Source of the DNA: Legionellaceae bacterium UBA2794
GTDB lineage: Bacteria; Pseudomonadota; Gammaproteobacteria; Legionellales; Legionellaceae
DNA: 8,762 bases
Direction of reading: 5' to 3'
Assembly (NCBI GenBank): GCA_002352055.1
Contig: DEHS01000111.1
Coordinates: 63,986-72,747 of the forward strand
A model generated the notes under the pieces. It saw nothing but the letters and a program-made list of their open reading frames with translations, ran no database searches and was not told the origin of the DNA. Position 1 is the first letter of the stretch. Every line of letters begins with the position of its first letter. This document shows positions 1 to 7,017 of this stretch, piece after piece. The translations under genes were made by a program, and so were the position numbers.

Positions 1-87
1 ATTATAGTCTATAGGTTGTTCAATTGCACTGAGTATTTCTGATGCTTTATCGAAATTGGTTACAAACTCATTTTGGTTAGGTCGCAT
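1..87 (-). CDS. Possible 5' end of a leftward unknown protein, cut by the window edge
   Basis: A leftward reading frame is open from a stop at 184-186 to the left edge, 61 codons in all. The only ATG in it is at 87-85 and gives a 29-residue N-terminus starting MRPNQNEFVTNFDKASEILS, which looks like ordinary soluble protein. The ribosome site before this ATG is poor (GAG, 6 nt away). The codons upstream of the ATG are also open, so the true start could lie further right, or the frame could be the remnant of a longer gene. I do not recognise the protein. It would be divergent from the patatin gene, which fits the AT-rich, promoter-like gap between them. Confidence is low because only a short piece is visible. 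Confidence 0.35.
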   Translation of the reverse strand, partial: MRPNQNEFVTNFDKASEILSAIEQPIDYN

Positions 88-164
88 GGAGTACTCAACA
101 GTAACAATATTAATTTTATAGTAGCAATAAAACCTTAAGATATTATGACGTAGCTGATTTCTCC

Positions 165-194
165 TTGCTAAGTAACCCCTGATTCAACTATATT
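165..194 (+). promoter_or_regulatory. Candidate sigma-70 promoter for the patatin-like gene
   Basis: TTGCTA (165-170) and TATATT (189-194) are separated by 18 bp and would start transcription near 201, leaving a leader of about 24 nt before the ATG at 225. The rest of 88-224 is AT-rich with no other convincing gene. AT-rich DNA throws up such matches easily, so this is a weak prediction. Confidence 0.3.
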
Positions 195-224
195 TTCAGT
201 TATATTTAATAAAAATAAGAAATA

Positions 225-1334
225 ATGGTTAAAAAAGCGCTTTATTTAGCAGGAGGCGGTGCCCGAGGTGCATACCAGGCAGGCGTACTCAAAGCTGTTG
301 GTCATATTTTACAAACCAAAAGCTTACCTTTTGATATCATCAGCGGGGTAAGTGTAGGCAGTATCAATGCAGCTGTTCTCGCTGAACATGCAGACGACTT
401 CCCCGCGGCACTGGATAAACTGGAATCCATATGGAGTGATATACGCTGTCAGCAAATATTCAAAGCGAGTAATTATGAGCTGAGTAAATCGGTCATGCGA
501 AATTTAAGCACCCTGATTATGAAGCAACGCCAGACAGGTCATTTACTCGATACGACACCCCTAAGAGAGTTTGTCGATGATACAATCGATTTTTCACGCA
601 TCGCTCAAAATATTGCTGATGGTCACTTAAAAACTTGGGAAGTCATTACTGTTTGTTACGAAAGCCATCAAACTGTATCGTTCTATGCAGATAATAATAC
701 CGACTTTCAAGACTGGAATTACCCTCGGCATGGCAGTCAAAAAACAACCATTAATGCCAATCATGTTCTAGCCTCAAGTGCGTTACCCCTGTTTTTTCCA
801 ACTATCCCTTTGGATGGCTTTCATTATGGTGATGGAAGTATCGGATTGGTTGCTCCTTTGCGGGGTGCAATTCGTTTTGCAGCAGACCGGATTATGATTT
901 TAGGAACTCGGGAACTGCCGGCTTTTTCCGATCATGAAACCTTACGCAATGGTGAAATTCCCTTTGCTCACATTCTGGGAAACATGTTGAATGGGTTGTT
1001 TCTCGATAATCTGGATACTGATATAGAAATGGTTAACCGGATGAATGAAATCGCCATGCTTTTATCCATTTGGAAAAAACGTCGTTCAACCTGGAGGCCA
1101 GTTAAAACCTTGCATTTACGACCAAGTAGAAATATGGCTTCTGTAGCCCAGACTCATTATCAAACCATGCCTGCTTTACTAAGATATTTACTTAATATTC
1201 TCGGAGCAAAAAATCAGTCCGGAGATTTGTTAAGCTTCTTGCTATTTGAAAAAGAATTTACCAGGGAATTATTAGATTTAGGATTTAACGACACGATGGC
1301 TTCTGCGGAAGAAGTGAATACTTTTTTTAAATAA
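225..1334 (+). CDS. Patatin-like phospholipase family protein
   Basis: The gene encodes a 369-residue predicted serine lipid hydrolase of the patatin family, which cleaves acyl chains from phospholipids or related lipids with a Ser-Asp dyad. All family signatures are visible. The glycine-rich oxyanion loop GGGARG is at residues 10-15. The nucleophile motif GVSVG is at 41-45, with Ser43 as nucleophile. The conserved ASSALPLFFP block is at 183-192, and the DGS motif is at 203-205, with Asp203 as the partner. The C-terminal 130 residues end in the LLFEKEFTRELLDLG-type tail seen in stand-alone bacterial patatin-like proteins. No signal peptide or membrane segment is evident. The ATG at 225 is fixed by an in-frame TAA at 216-218, and its Shine-Dalgarno sequence is weak (AAGA). 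The gene ends 3 bp from the oppositely oriented aroE stop. Legionella uses several patatin proteins as secreted effectors, but nothing here shows secretion, so the substrate is unknown. Confidence 0.9.
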   Translation: MVKKALYLAGGGARGAYQAGVLKAVGHILQTKSLPFDIISGVSVGSINAAVLAEHADDFPAALDKLESIWSDIRCQQIFKASNYELSKSVMRNLSTLIMKQRQTGHLLDTTPLREFVDDTIDFSRIAQNIADGHLKTWEVITVCYESHQTVSFYADNNTDFQDWNYPRHGSQKTTINANHVLASSALPLFFPTIPLDGFHYGDGSIGLVAPLRGAIRFAADRIMILGTRELPAFSDHETLRNGEIPFAHILGNMLNGLFLDNLDTDIEMVNRMNEIAMLLSIWKKRRSTWRPVKTLHLRPSRNMASVAQTHYQTMPALLRYLLNILGAKNQSGDLLSFLLFEKEFTRELLDLGFNDTMASAEEVNTFFK

Positions 1335-1337
1335 ATG

Positions 1338-2138
1338 TCACGTAATTGAGCGCCAATGTGCTAAGACACTGCCGGTTGCGGGCATAATCCCATGCCAAAT
1401 ATAAAAAGACTCCGCCGCTTGCTCAACCAACATGCCCAATCCATCAACAGCAGGACACCCTTTACTTTGAGCATAACGAACAAAGGGGGTAATACTTTTA
1501 ATGGAGTAGGCTAAATCATAGCAAAAAGGCTGCAAAGCCATGAGTTCGTCGGACAAAAGGATAACCTCTTCATTTAGACTCATAGAGGTTGCGTTAATTA
1601 CTACATTAAAATTGCCGCTAATATCGTTCAGGCTTGAACCAGTGATTTCCGGAAACTCATATTGCAACTGCTGTACCTTATCTTTGGTTCTATTTGCAAC
1701 CGTTAGTATTTTAGGATTCAGGCTTAATAGAGGTGCGATAATCCCTCGGGTTGCCCCCCCTGCGCCGAGAATTAAAATACGTAAATTATCTGTAGTAATA
1801 TGACGTCTCAAATCACGTACCAAGCCGACACCATCTGTATTGTCTGCGTGTAACTGATTATTTTCCATCCATAACGTATTAGCAGCTCCAGCCCGATGAC
1901 ACCGCTCACTGGTATATTGCGCCAGGGCATACGCTCTTTGTTTAAAAGGTAACGTGACATTTAACCCTACACCCTGTTGCGCAAAAAAATCAGCGACCTG
2001 TTGTTCAAAAAACACCTGATCGCCTTTGATTTTTACATAGGACAGGTCCACTCCGGTTTGCGCAGCAAACCGTTCATGAATTTCAGGAGATAAACTATGA
2101 GCAACTGGATTTCCTATTACTCCGAATTGGTTTAACAC
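1338..2138 (-). CDS. aroE: Shikimate dehydrogenase (NADP+)
   Basis: AroE catalyses the NADPH-dependent reduction of 3-dehydroshikimate to shikimate in the cytosolic shikimate pathway leading to chorismate and aromatic amino acids. The 266-residue protein matches the usual length (E. coli 272). The shikimate-binding Ser-Leu-Ser-Pro is at residues 15-18. NVTLPFK is at 60-66, with the catalytic Lys66, and NTDG at 100-103 carries the catalytic Asp102. The nucleotide-binding loop GAGGATRG is at 125-132. NRTK at 149-152 marks NADP rather than NAD preference. DGLGMLVEQAAESF near 232-245 is the conserved C-terminal substrate and cofactor block. Translation starts at GTG, preceded by a strong AAAGGAG. 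The gene lies 44 bp downstream of pepN with no clear terminator between them, so it is probably co-transcribed with it, although an internal promoter cannot be excluded. Confidence 0.97.
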   Translation of the reverse strand: MLNQFGVIGNPVAHSLSPEIHERFAAQTGVDLSYVKIKGDQVFFEQQVADFFAQQGVGLNVTLPFKQRAYALAQYTSERCHRAGAANTLWMENNQLHADNTDGVGLVRDLRRHITTDNLRILILGAGGATRGIIAPLLSLNPKILTVANRTKDKVQQLQYEFPEITGSSLNDISGNFNVVINATSMSLNEEVILLSDELMALQPFCYDLAYSIKSITPFVRYAQSKGCPAVDGLGMLVEQAAESFYIWHGIMPATGSVLAHWRSIT

Positions 2139-2143
2139 CGTAG

Positions 2144-2150
2144 CTCCTTT
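2144..2150 (-). promoter_or_regulatory. Ribosome binding site fixing the GTG start of aroE
   Basis: On the minus strand AAAGGAG lies 5 nt before the GTG at 2138-2136. No ATG occurs nearby in frame, and the conserved N-terminal FGVIGNPVAHS follows directly, so the GTG start is well supported. Confidence 0.8.
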
Positions 2151-2182
2151 AAAACGCCATTATTAATGCCTATCCTTAGGAA

Positions 2183-4765
2183 TTAACTCACCAGACTTTT
2201 CATGACCACTTCCTGTAAATCCCGTGACAACTCTTCCTCTGCCAAACGCTCTAATTGAATTTTCATTAAATTTTGTCTGGTTTTGTCGTATCGCTGCCAT
2301 CTGGTGAAGGGCGTTGCCAGACGGGCCGCGATTTGAGGGTTTATCCCGTCAAGAATAAGAAGCATGTCGCCCAAAAAGGCATAACCACTTCCATCTATAG
2401 CATGAAAATTGCGTGGATTAGCCTGACAAAAAGCACCAATTAAAGCACGTACTTTATTTGGATTCTTCATACTAAATGAAGGATGCTGAATTAGTTTTTT
2501 CACCTCTGTCAGCGTGTTAGGTAATTCTGACGTTGCCTGTATGCTAAACCATTTATCCAAAACCAGATCATCAGTAGACCATTGACGATAAAAATCCTCA
2601 ATCGCTTTAGCCCGACTTGATTTATTAAGGCTATTCACCAACAAAGCAAAACTTGTAATTTGATCCGTCATGGTTTGCGCCAATGCAAATTGATCCTGAC
2701 ATGTCGTTAATACTTTGTCCTCATTTGCCTTCATCATAAACCACAAACACACATTACGTAATTTCCTGCGACCATAAGCGGTCCCATTCATTTGATGATC
2801 TTCTGCCTGCCACAATTTTCTGTAAACTTCCCCTGTTTCAGCAAATAATTGAATACCAAGCTGTTGCCGAAAATAATCACGCACTGCTTCAACAGCGGTA
2901 ACATCAACGCATTTAAGTGTTGCTGCCACCTCCTCAAAACCTGGTGGCGTCAGTAATTCTGCCCGTAAATCTGGCTCTAATGATTCATCCAACAAAACAT
3001 GCTTCATGGCTTCAATCAATGATTCTGGAATGAACCATTCCTCTGACTTATGCTTTAAACACTCGTTTAAACAATTCAAAATTAGCCTTTGTGCTGCATC
3101 CCATTTGGCATAGCCATCTGTCTCATAACGCAACAAGAAGAGAAGTTCATCCTGAGTCAGGGCATCGTTTAATTTTACCGGAGCAGAGAAATCTCGTAAC
3201 AAAGAAATGACCGGACGCTCTTTCAAATTATTATAAATAAAGTGCTGCTCTTCTTCCTTTAACTCCAAAATCTCGGGAATGTTTGCCATTTGTTCGCCCT
3301 TGGCATCAAAAAACGCCACTCGCACAGGAATATGAAATGGTTGCTTGGGTAAATTATCTGGTGTTACAGGGCAACTTTGTCGCAGAGTCAGAGTCAAAGT
3401 ACCGGCGGAATAACTGCTACTCACATGGAGTTCTGGGGTACCTGCCTGGTTATACCATCGTTTAAATTGGGTCATATCCACATGATTAGTGTCTTCCATT
3501 GCTGCCACAAAATCGTCAATGGTTACGGCTTGGCCATCATGTCGGTCAAAATATAAATCCATACCTTTTCTAAAGCCATCCTCACCCAAAAGAGTATGCT
3601 GCATACGAATAACCTCAGCACCTTTATTATAAATTGTCGCAGTATAGAAGTTATTAATCTCTTGATACGCTTGTGGACGCACCGGGTGTGCCATACTTCC
3701 TGCATCTTCGGGAAATTGGGTACATCGTAACTGCTTGACATCCATAATTCGGTTTACCGGGCGAGAATTCATATCACGGGAAAATTCCTGATCGCGAAAA
3801 ACAGTTAACCCCTCTTTTAAACTTAATTGAAACCAGTCTCGGCACGTTACTCTATTACCAGTCCAATTATGAAAATACTCATGAGCAACTACTCCTTCAA
3901 CATCGGCAAAATCTTGATCGGTGGCAGTATCGGATCGCGCTAAAATATACTTGGAATTAAAAATGTTTAATCCTTTGTTTTCCATAGCTCCCATATTAAA
4001 ATCACTGACGGCAACGATCATAAAGATATCCAGATCATACTCTCGTCCATAAACTTCCTCATCCCAGCGCATAGATTTTTTTAACGACTCCATTGCATGA
4101 GTGCATTTATCTTCATTGCCCGGTTCCACATAAATTTTTAATGCAACCGTACGTCCTGATGCGGTGATAAACGCATCACTAACACAAGCCAAATCACCAG
4201 CAACCAGGGCAAATAAATAGGACGGTTTTTTAAACGGATCCTGCCACACTACCCAATGTCTCCCATCGGGACTTGAGCCTGAATCGATGAGGTTACCGTT
4301 TGACAACAACACCGGATAATATTTTTTATCAGCAGAAACTCGCGTGGTGTAGGTCGCTAATACATCAGGTCGGTCAAGAAAATAAGTAATGCGACGAAAA
4401 CCTTCCGCTTCACATTGGGTACAAAATAAATGGTTTGAGCGATAAAGACCTGATAATTCTGTATTTTCCTGCGGGTTAATACGCGTAACGATTGAAAGTA
4501 TTAAATCATCAGGACAATTCTCAATAGTCAAACCCATGGAATCAATTTTATAAGCGGTAGTTTCTAGCTCGATATCATTGATGCTAATACGAACCAATTC
4601 AAGCGCTTCGCCATTAAGTTGCAGAGCACCTTGGTGCTGACGAATGAGATGCATGGTATTAGTAACTAAAGCATGGTTGTCATATAAATCAAAATTTAAA
4701 TGCACCGTCTCAATTTTAAATACTGGTGGCTGGTAATTTTCCAGGTAAACAGTTGTAGCTGGCAT
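2183..4765 (-). CDS. pepN: Aminopeptidase N, M1 family zinc metallopeptidase
   Basis: PepN is a broad-specificity cytosolic aminopeptidase that removes N-terminal residues from peptides in the last steps of protein turnover and in use of imported peptides. The 860-residue protein is close to E. coli PepN (870) and has the full M1 active site. GAMEN at residues 259-263 binds the substrate N-terminus. HEYFH at 295-299 followed by Glu318 (HExxH-x18-E) supplies the zinc ligands His295, His299 and Glu318 and the catalytic Glu296. Tyr379 matches the transition-state tyrosine. QCEAEGFRRITYFLDRPDV at 118-136 is typical of the PepN subgroup. No signal peptide is present. The ATG at 4765-4763 follows AAAAGGA (4777-4783) at a rather long 11-nt spacing. 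The gene is divergent from prkA across a 208-bp control region, and aroE follows 44 bp downstream. Confidence 0.97.
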   Translation of the reverse strand: MPATTVYLENYQPPVFKIETVHLNFDLYDNHALVTNTMHLIRQHQGALQLNGEALELVRISINDIELETTAYKIDSMGLTIENCPDDLILSIVTRINPQENTELSGLYRSNHLFCTQCEAEGFRRITYFLDRPDVLATYTTRVSADKKYYPVLLSNGNLIDSGSSPDGRHWVVWQDPFKKPSYLFALVAGDLACVSDAFITASGRTVALKIYVEPGNEDKCTHAMESLKKSMRWDEEVYGREYDLDIFMIVAVSDFNMGAMENKGLNIFNSKYILARSDTATDQDFADVEGVVAHEYFHNWTGNRVTCRDWFQLSLKEGLTVFRDQEFSRDMNSRPVNRIMDVKQLRCTQFPEDAGSMAHPVRPQAYQEINNFYTATIYNKGAEVIRMQHTLLGEDGFRKGMDLYFDRHDGQAVTIDDFVAAMEDTNHVDMTQFKRWYNQAGTPELHVSSSYSAGTLTLTLRQSCPVTPDNLPKQPFHIPVRVAFFDAKGEQMANIPEILELKEEEQHFIYNNLKERPVISLLRDFSAPVKLNDALTQDELLFLLRYETDGYAKWDAAQRLILNCLNECLKHKSEEWFIPESLIEAMKHVLLDESLEPDLRAELLTPPGFEEVAATLKCVDVTAVEAVRDYFRQQLGIQLFAETGEVYRKLWQAEDHQMNGTAYGRRKLRNVCLWFMMKANEDKVLTTCQDQFALAQTMTDQITSFALLVNSLNKSSRAKAIEDFYRQWSTDDLVLDKWFSIQATSELPNTLTEVKKLIQHPSFSMKNPNKVRALIGAFCQANPRNFHAIDGSGYAFLGDMLLILDGINPQIAARLATPFTRWQRYDKTRQNLMKIQLERLAEEELSRDLQEVVMKSLVS

Positions 4766-4832
4766 AATGGTTGCATTCCTTTTAAAAAAAACAATAAGAT
4801 TATTGATTTATGTATCAAATTTGTTTGTAAAG

Positions 4833-4865
4833 TTGGTAAATAAATTATAGTTTAACCTATACTAA
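4833..4865 (+). promoter_or_regulatory. Candidate sigma-S (RpoS) type promoter for the prkA operon
   Basis: CCTATACTAA at 4856-4865 is very close to the sigma-S extended -10 consensus (CTATACTTAA), including the C just upstream of the hexamer TATACT (4858-4863). The best -35 candidate, TTGGTA at 4833-4838, is 19 bp away, which is poor spacing for sigma-70 but tolerable for sigma-S. Transcription would start near 4870, with a leader of about 104 nt. E. coli yeaGH is known to be RpoS-dependent, which supports the reading. Which sigma factor is used here is inference. Confidence 0.5.
4844..4849 (-). promoter_or_regulatory. Candidate -10 box for pepN
   Basis: Read on the minus strand this is a perfect TATAAT. 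It would place a start near 4837, giving a pepN leader of about 70 nt. No good -35 hexamer is seen 16-18 bp upstream, and the surrounding DNA is AT-rich, so the call is tentative. Confidence 0.3.
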
Positions 4866-4941
4866 AAGATATAAAGATGTAATTTATTGCTTTTACTACC
4901 GGACCGGCGATAAATACAAATAAAAAAGATCCAGTTATATC

Positions 4942-4958
4942 CTTAAAAACGGATTAAG
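4942..4958 (+). promoter_or_regulatory. Small leader hairpin with GGA in the loop, possible CsrA site
   Basis: CTTAA (4942-4946) and TTAAG (4954-4958) form a perfect 5-bp stem around the loop AAACGGA. A GGA in a hairpin loop just upstream of a ribosome site is the classic arrangement for CsrA/RsmA binding. A second GGA (4966-4968) lies inside AGGGGATG at the start codon, and a third is at 4901-4903. The stem is AU-rich and weak, so this is a hypothesis. Confidence 0.3.
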
Positions 4959-4960
4959 TA

Positions 4961-4967
4961 AAAGGGG
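4961..4967 (+). promoter_or_regulatory. Ribosome binding site deciding the prkA start
   Basis: AAAGGGG abuts an ATG at 4968 and lies 6 nt before a second in-frame ATG at 4974. Only the second has workable spacing, and it gives a protein starting MNTQDFLAGYTKRF, 643 residues, against 644 for E. coli YeaG. The start at 4974 is therefore preferred. Confidence 0.7.
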
Positions 4968-4973
4968 ATGGCA

Positions 4974-6905
4974 ATGAACACACAAGATTTCTTAGCAGGT
5001 TATACCAAACGCTTTGTTGAAAACAAAGAGGAAGATTTAAGTTTGGATGAATACCTAGAATTATGTAAAACAGACCCCTCGGCCTATGCAAATCCCGCAG
5101 AACGGTTATTAATGGCAATTGGCGAACCTGAAATGATTGATACACGCCATGATCCTGTTTTATCGCGAATTTTTTCTAACAAGGTAATTCATCATTACCC
5201 CGTATTTAAAGATTTTTATGGCATGGAAGAGCCTATTGAACAAATTGTCGGTTTCCTAAAACATGCGGCTCAAGGACTTGAAGAAACCAAACAAGTACTA
5301 TATCTCTTAGGTCCCGTGGGTGGCGGTAAATCATCTATTGCCGAAAAATTAAAGGACCTGATGGAAAAAACTCCTTTTTATGCCATTAAAGGTTCGCCCG
5401 TTTTTGAGTCTCCTTTATCATTATTCAATCCCGAAGAAGATGGTGAGCTATTAAAAGAACGTTTCGGAATCCCAACTCGCTATTTGCGCTACCTCATGTC
5501 GCCTTGGGCAGTAAAGCGCTTGCAGGAATTTAATGGGGATATCAGTCAGTTTAGAGTTATTAAAGTGAAGCCCTCTCGTTTAAAACAAATCGCCGTGGCA
5601 AAAACAGAGCCTGGAGACGAAAATAATCAGGACATTTCTTCACTGGTAGGTAAAGTAGATATTCGAAAACTGGAAGAATTCTCCCAGGATGATCCCGATG
5701 CATATAGTTACTCGGGTGGTCTGTGCCGTGCTAACCGTGGTTTATTAGAATTCGTTGAAATGTTTAAAGCACCAATTAAAGTACTTCATCCCTTGCTAAC
5801 TGCCACCCAGGAAGGAAATTATAATGCAACAGAAGGACTTTCAGCGATTCCGTTTGAAGGTATTATTTTGGCGCACTCTAACGAATCTGAATGGCAAACG
5901 TTCCGCAACAATAAAAATAATGAAGCGTTTATAGACCGCATAAATATAGTAAAAGTTCCTTATTGTTTAAGGGTTGCTGAAGAATTAAAAATTTATCAAA
6001 AATTAATTGATAACAGCTCTTTATCTTTGGCACATTGTGCCCCTGGAACACTGGACATGTTAGCTCAATTCTCAGTATTAACCCGCTTAAAAGAGCCACA
6101 AAATTCCAGTATCTATTCTAAAATGCGTGTTTATAATGGCGAAAGTTTAAAAGACACCGATCCTAAAGCCAAATCTTATCAGGAATACCGTGATTTCGCG
6201 GGGGTTGATGAAGGGATGAGTGGTATTTCTACACGTTTTGCATTTAAAATATTATCCAAAGTATTTAATTTTGATCACAGTGAAATTGCAGCGAATCCAG
6301 TACATTTAATGTATGTTCTTGAGCGCCAGATTGAACAGGAACAACTGCCTCAGGAATTACATGAAAATTACTTAGCCTTCATCAAAGAATATCTGGCTGC
6401 AAAATATGTCGAATTTATTGGTAAAGAAATTCAAACGGCATATCTTGAATCCTATTCCGAATACGGACAAAATATTTTTGATCGCTATATTACTTATGCA
6501 GATTTCTGGATTCAGGATCAAGATTATAGAGATCCCGACACCGGTGAGATTTTTGACCGTGGCCTCCTTAATCTAGAATTAGAGAAAATTGAAAAACCAG
6601 CAGGAATTTCGAATCCCAAAGACTTCCGTAATGAAGTAGTGAATTTCGTATTACGTGCTCGTGCAAACAATCGCGGTAAAAATCCGGTATGGAACAGTTA
6701 TGAAAAATTGAAATCAGTTATTGAGAAAAAAATGTTTACCAATACTGAGGATTTATTACCAGTTATTTCGTTTAACGCTAAATCATCAGAAGATGATAAG
6801 AAAAAACACGAAGAATTTATTTCCCGTATGGTAGAAAAAGGCTACACCCGCAAACAGGTCAGGTTACTGTGTGAGTGGTACTTACGGGTTCGTAAATCGC
6901 AATAA
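4974..6905 (+). CDS. prkA: PrkA/YeaG family AAA+ protein (serine protein kinase annotation)
   Basis: This is a 643-residue cytosolic AAA+ ATPase of the PrkA family, nearly collinear with E. coli YeaG. The Walker A motif GPVGGGKS is at residues 113-120. A probable Walker B strand, GLLEFVE, is at 256-262. The sensor-1 region ILAHSNE has Asn303, an arginine-finger candidate is Arg322 in FIDR, and GISTR at 417-421 could supply a sensor-2 arginine. The C-terminal PrkA domain, roughly 390-640, includes the conserved blocks YLESYSEYGQNIFDRY and NPKDFRNEVVNFVLRARANN. The family is annotated as a serine kinase from distant similarity and reported phosphorylation activity. A Lon-like protease activity has been proposed for the Bacillus homologue, so the biochemical role is unsettled. 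In E. coli, YeaG acts with YeaH in nitrogen starvation and stationary phase. Here it is the first gene of a prkA-yeaH-spoVR operon behind a sigma-S-like promoter. Confidence 0.96.
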   Translation: MNTQDFLAGYTKRFVENKEEDLSLDEYLELCKTDPSAYANPAERLLMAIGEPEMIDTRHDPVLSRIFSNKVIHHYPVFKDFYGMEEPIEQIVGFLKHAAQGLEETKQVLYLLGPVGGGKSSIAEKLKDLMEKTPFYAIKGSPVFESPLSLFNPEEDGELLKERFGIPTRYLRYLMSPWAVKRLQEFNGDISQFRVIKVKPSRLKQIAVAKTEPGDENNQDISSLVGKVDIRKLEEFSQDDPDAYSYSGGLCRANRGLLEFVEMFKAPIKVLHPLLTATQEGNYNATEGLSAIPFEGIILAHSNESEWQTFRNNKNNEAFIDRINIVKVPYCLRVAEELKIYQKLIDNSSLSLAHCAPGTLDMLAQFSVLTRLKEPQNSSIYSKMRVYNGESLKDTDPKAKSYQEYRDFAGVDEGMSGISTRFAFKILSKVFNFDHSEIAANPVHLMYVLERQIEQEQLPQELHENYLAFIKEYLAAKYVEFIGKEIQTAYLESYSEYGQNIFDRYITYADFWIQDQDYRDPDTGEIFDRGLLNLELEKIEKPAGISNPKDFRNEVVNFVLRARANNRGKNPVWNSYEKLKSVIEKKMFTNTEDLLPVISFNAKSSEDDKKKHEEFISRMVEKGYTRKQVRLLCEWYLRVRKSQ

Positions 6906-6927
6906 TGGTGTAACCCAGCGGTTAGGG

Positions 6928-6951
6928 TGGCATCCTGAATAAAGGATGCCA
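6928..6951 (+). repeat. Perfect 9-bp inverted repeat in the prkA-yeaH gap
   Basis: TGGCATCCT (6928-6936) and AGGATGCCA (6943-6951) flank the 6-nt loop GAATAA, giving a stable RNA hairpin 22 nt after the prkA stop. It is followed by AAATTGAGC rather than a U-run, so it is not a standard intrinsic terminator. It could be an mRNA-stabilising or processing element that sets the ratio of prkA to yeaH, or a weak attenuator. The inverted repeat is seen directly; its function is inferred. Confidence 0.65.
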
Positions 6952-6978
6952 AAATTGAGCAATAATACTCAGCCCTGA

Positions 6979-7008
6979 CCACAATAAACCTTACCTTGCA
7001 AGGTGTGG
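6979..7008 (+). promoter_or_regulatory. Possible hairpin covering the yeaH ribosome binding site
   Basis: CCAC (6979-6982) can pair with GTGG (7005-7008), and ACCTT (6988-6992) with AAGGT (7000-7004). Together these make a 9-bp stem with a 5-nt bulge and a 7-nt loop. The 3' arm includes half of the GGAG (7007-7010) that lies 7 nt before the yeaH ATG at 7018. A nested perfect palindrome, ACCTTGCAAGGT (6993-7004), offers an alternative pairing. Such folding could make yeaH translation depend on ribosomes or a regulator opening the stem. Confidence 0.35.
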
Positions 7009-7017
7009 AGCACAATT

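Noticed and set aside
1300..1328. CTTCT/AGAAG stem followed by seven T as a terminator for the patatin gene
   Set aside because: The stem is only 5 bp, 7 nt separate it from the T-run, and all of it lies inside the coding sequence before the stop codon, so a functional terminator is unlikely.
1540..1803. 87-codon rightward open frame
   Set aside because: It lies wholly antisense inside aroE, whose motifs are complete, and its translation resembles no protein family.
2139..2182. CCTA/TAGG mini-hairpin between pepN and aroE
   Set aside because: A 4-bp stem with no U-run is expected by chance and does not support a terminator.
3523..3741. 72-codon leftward frame inside pepN
   Set aside because: It is out of frame with pepN, which is continuous across this stretch and includes the catalytic Tyr379 nearby, so there is no frameshift and no second gene.
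4968..4973. Upstream ATG of prkA
   Set aside because: It touches the Shine-Dalgarno sequence with no spacer; the ATG at 4974 has 6-nt spacing and matches the family length.
7003..7017. GTG upstream start for yeaH
   Set aside because: It would place the start within the Shine-Dalgarno region and add five non-conserved residues before the family N-terminus.
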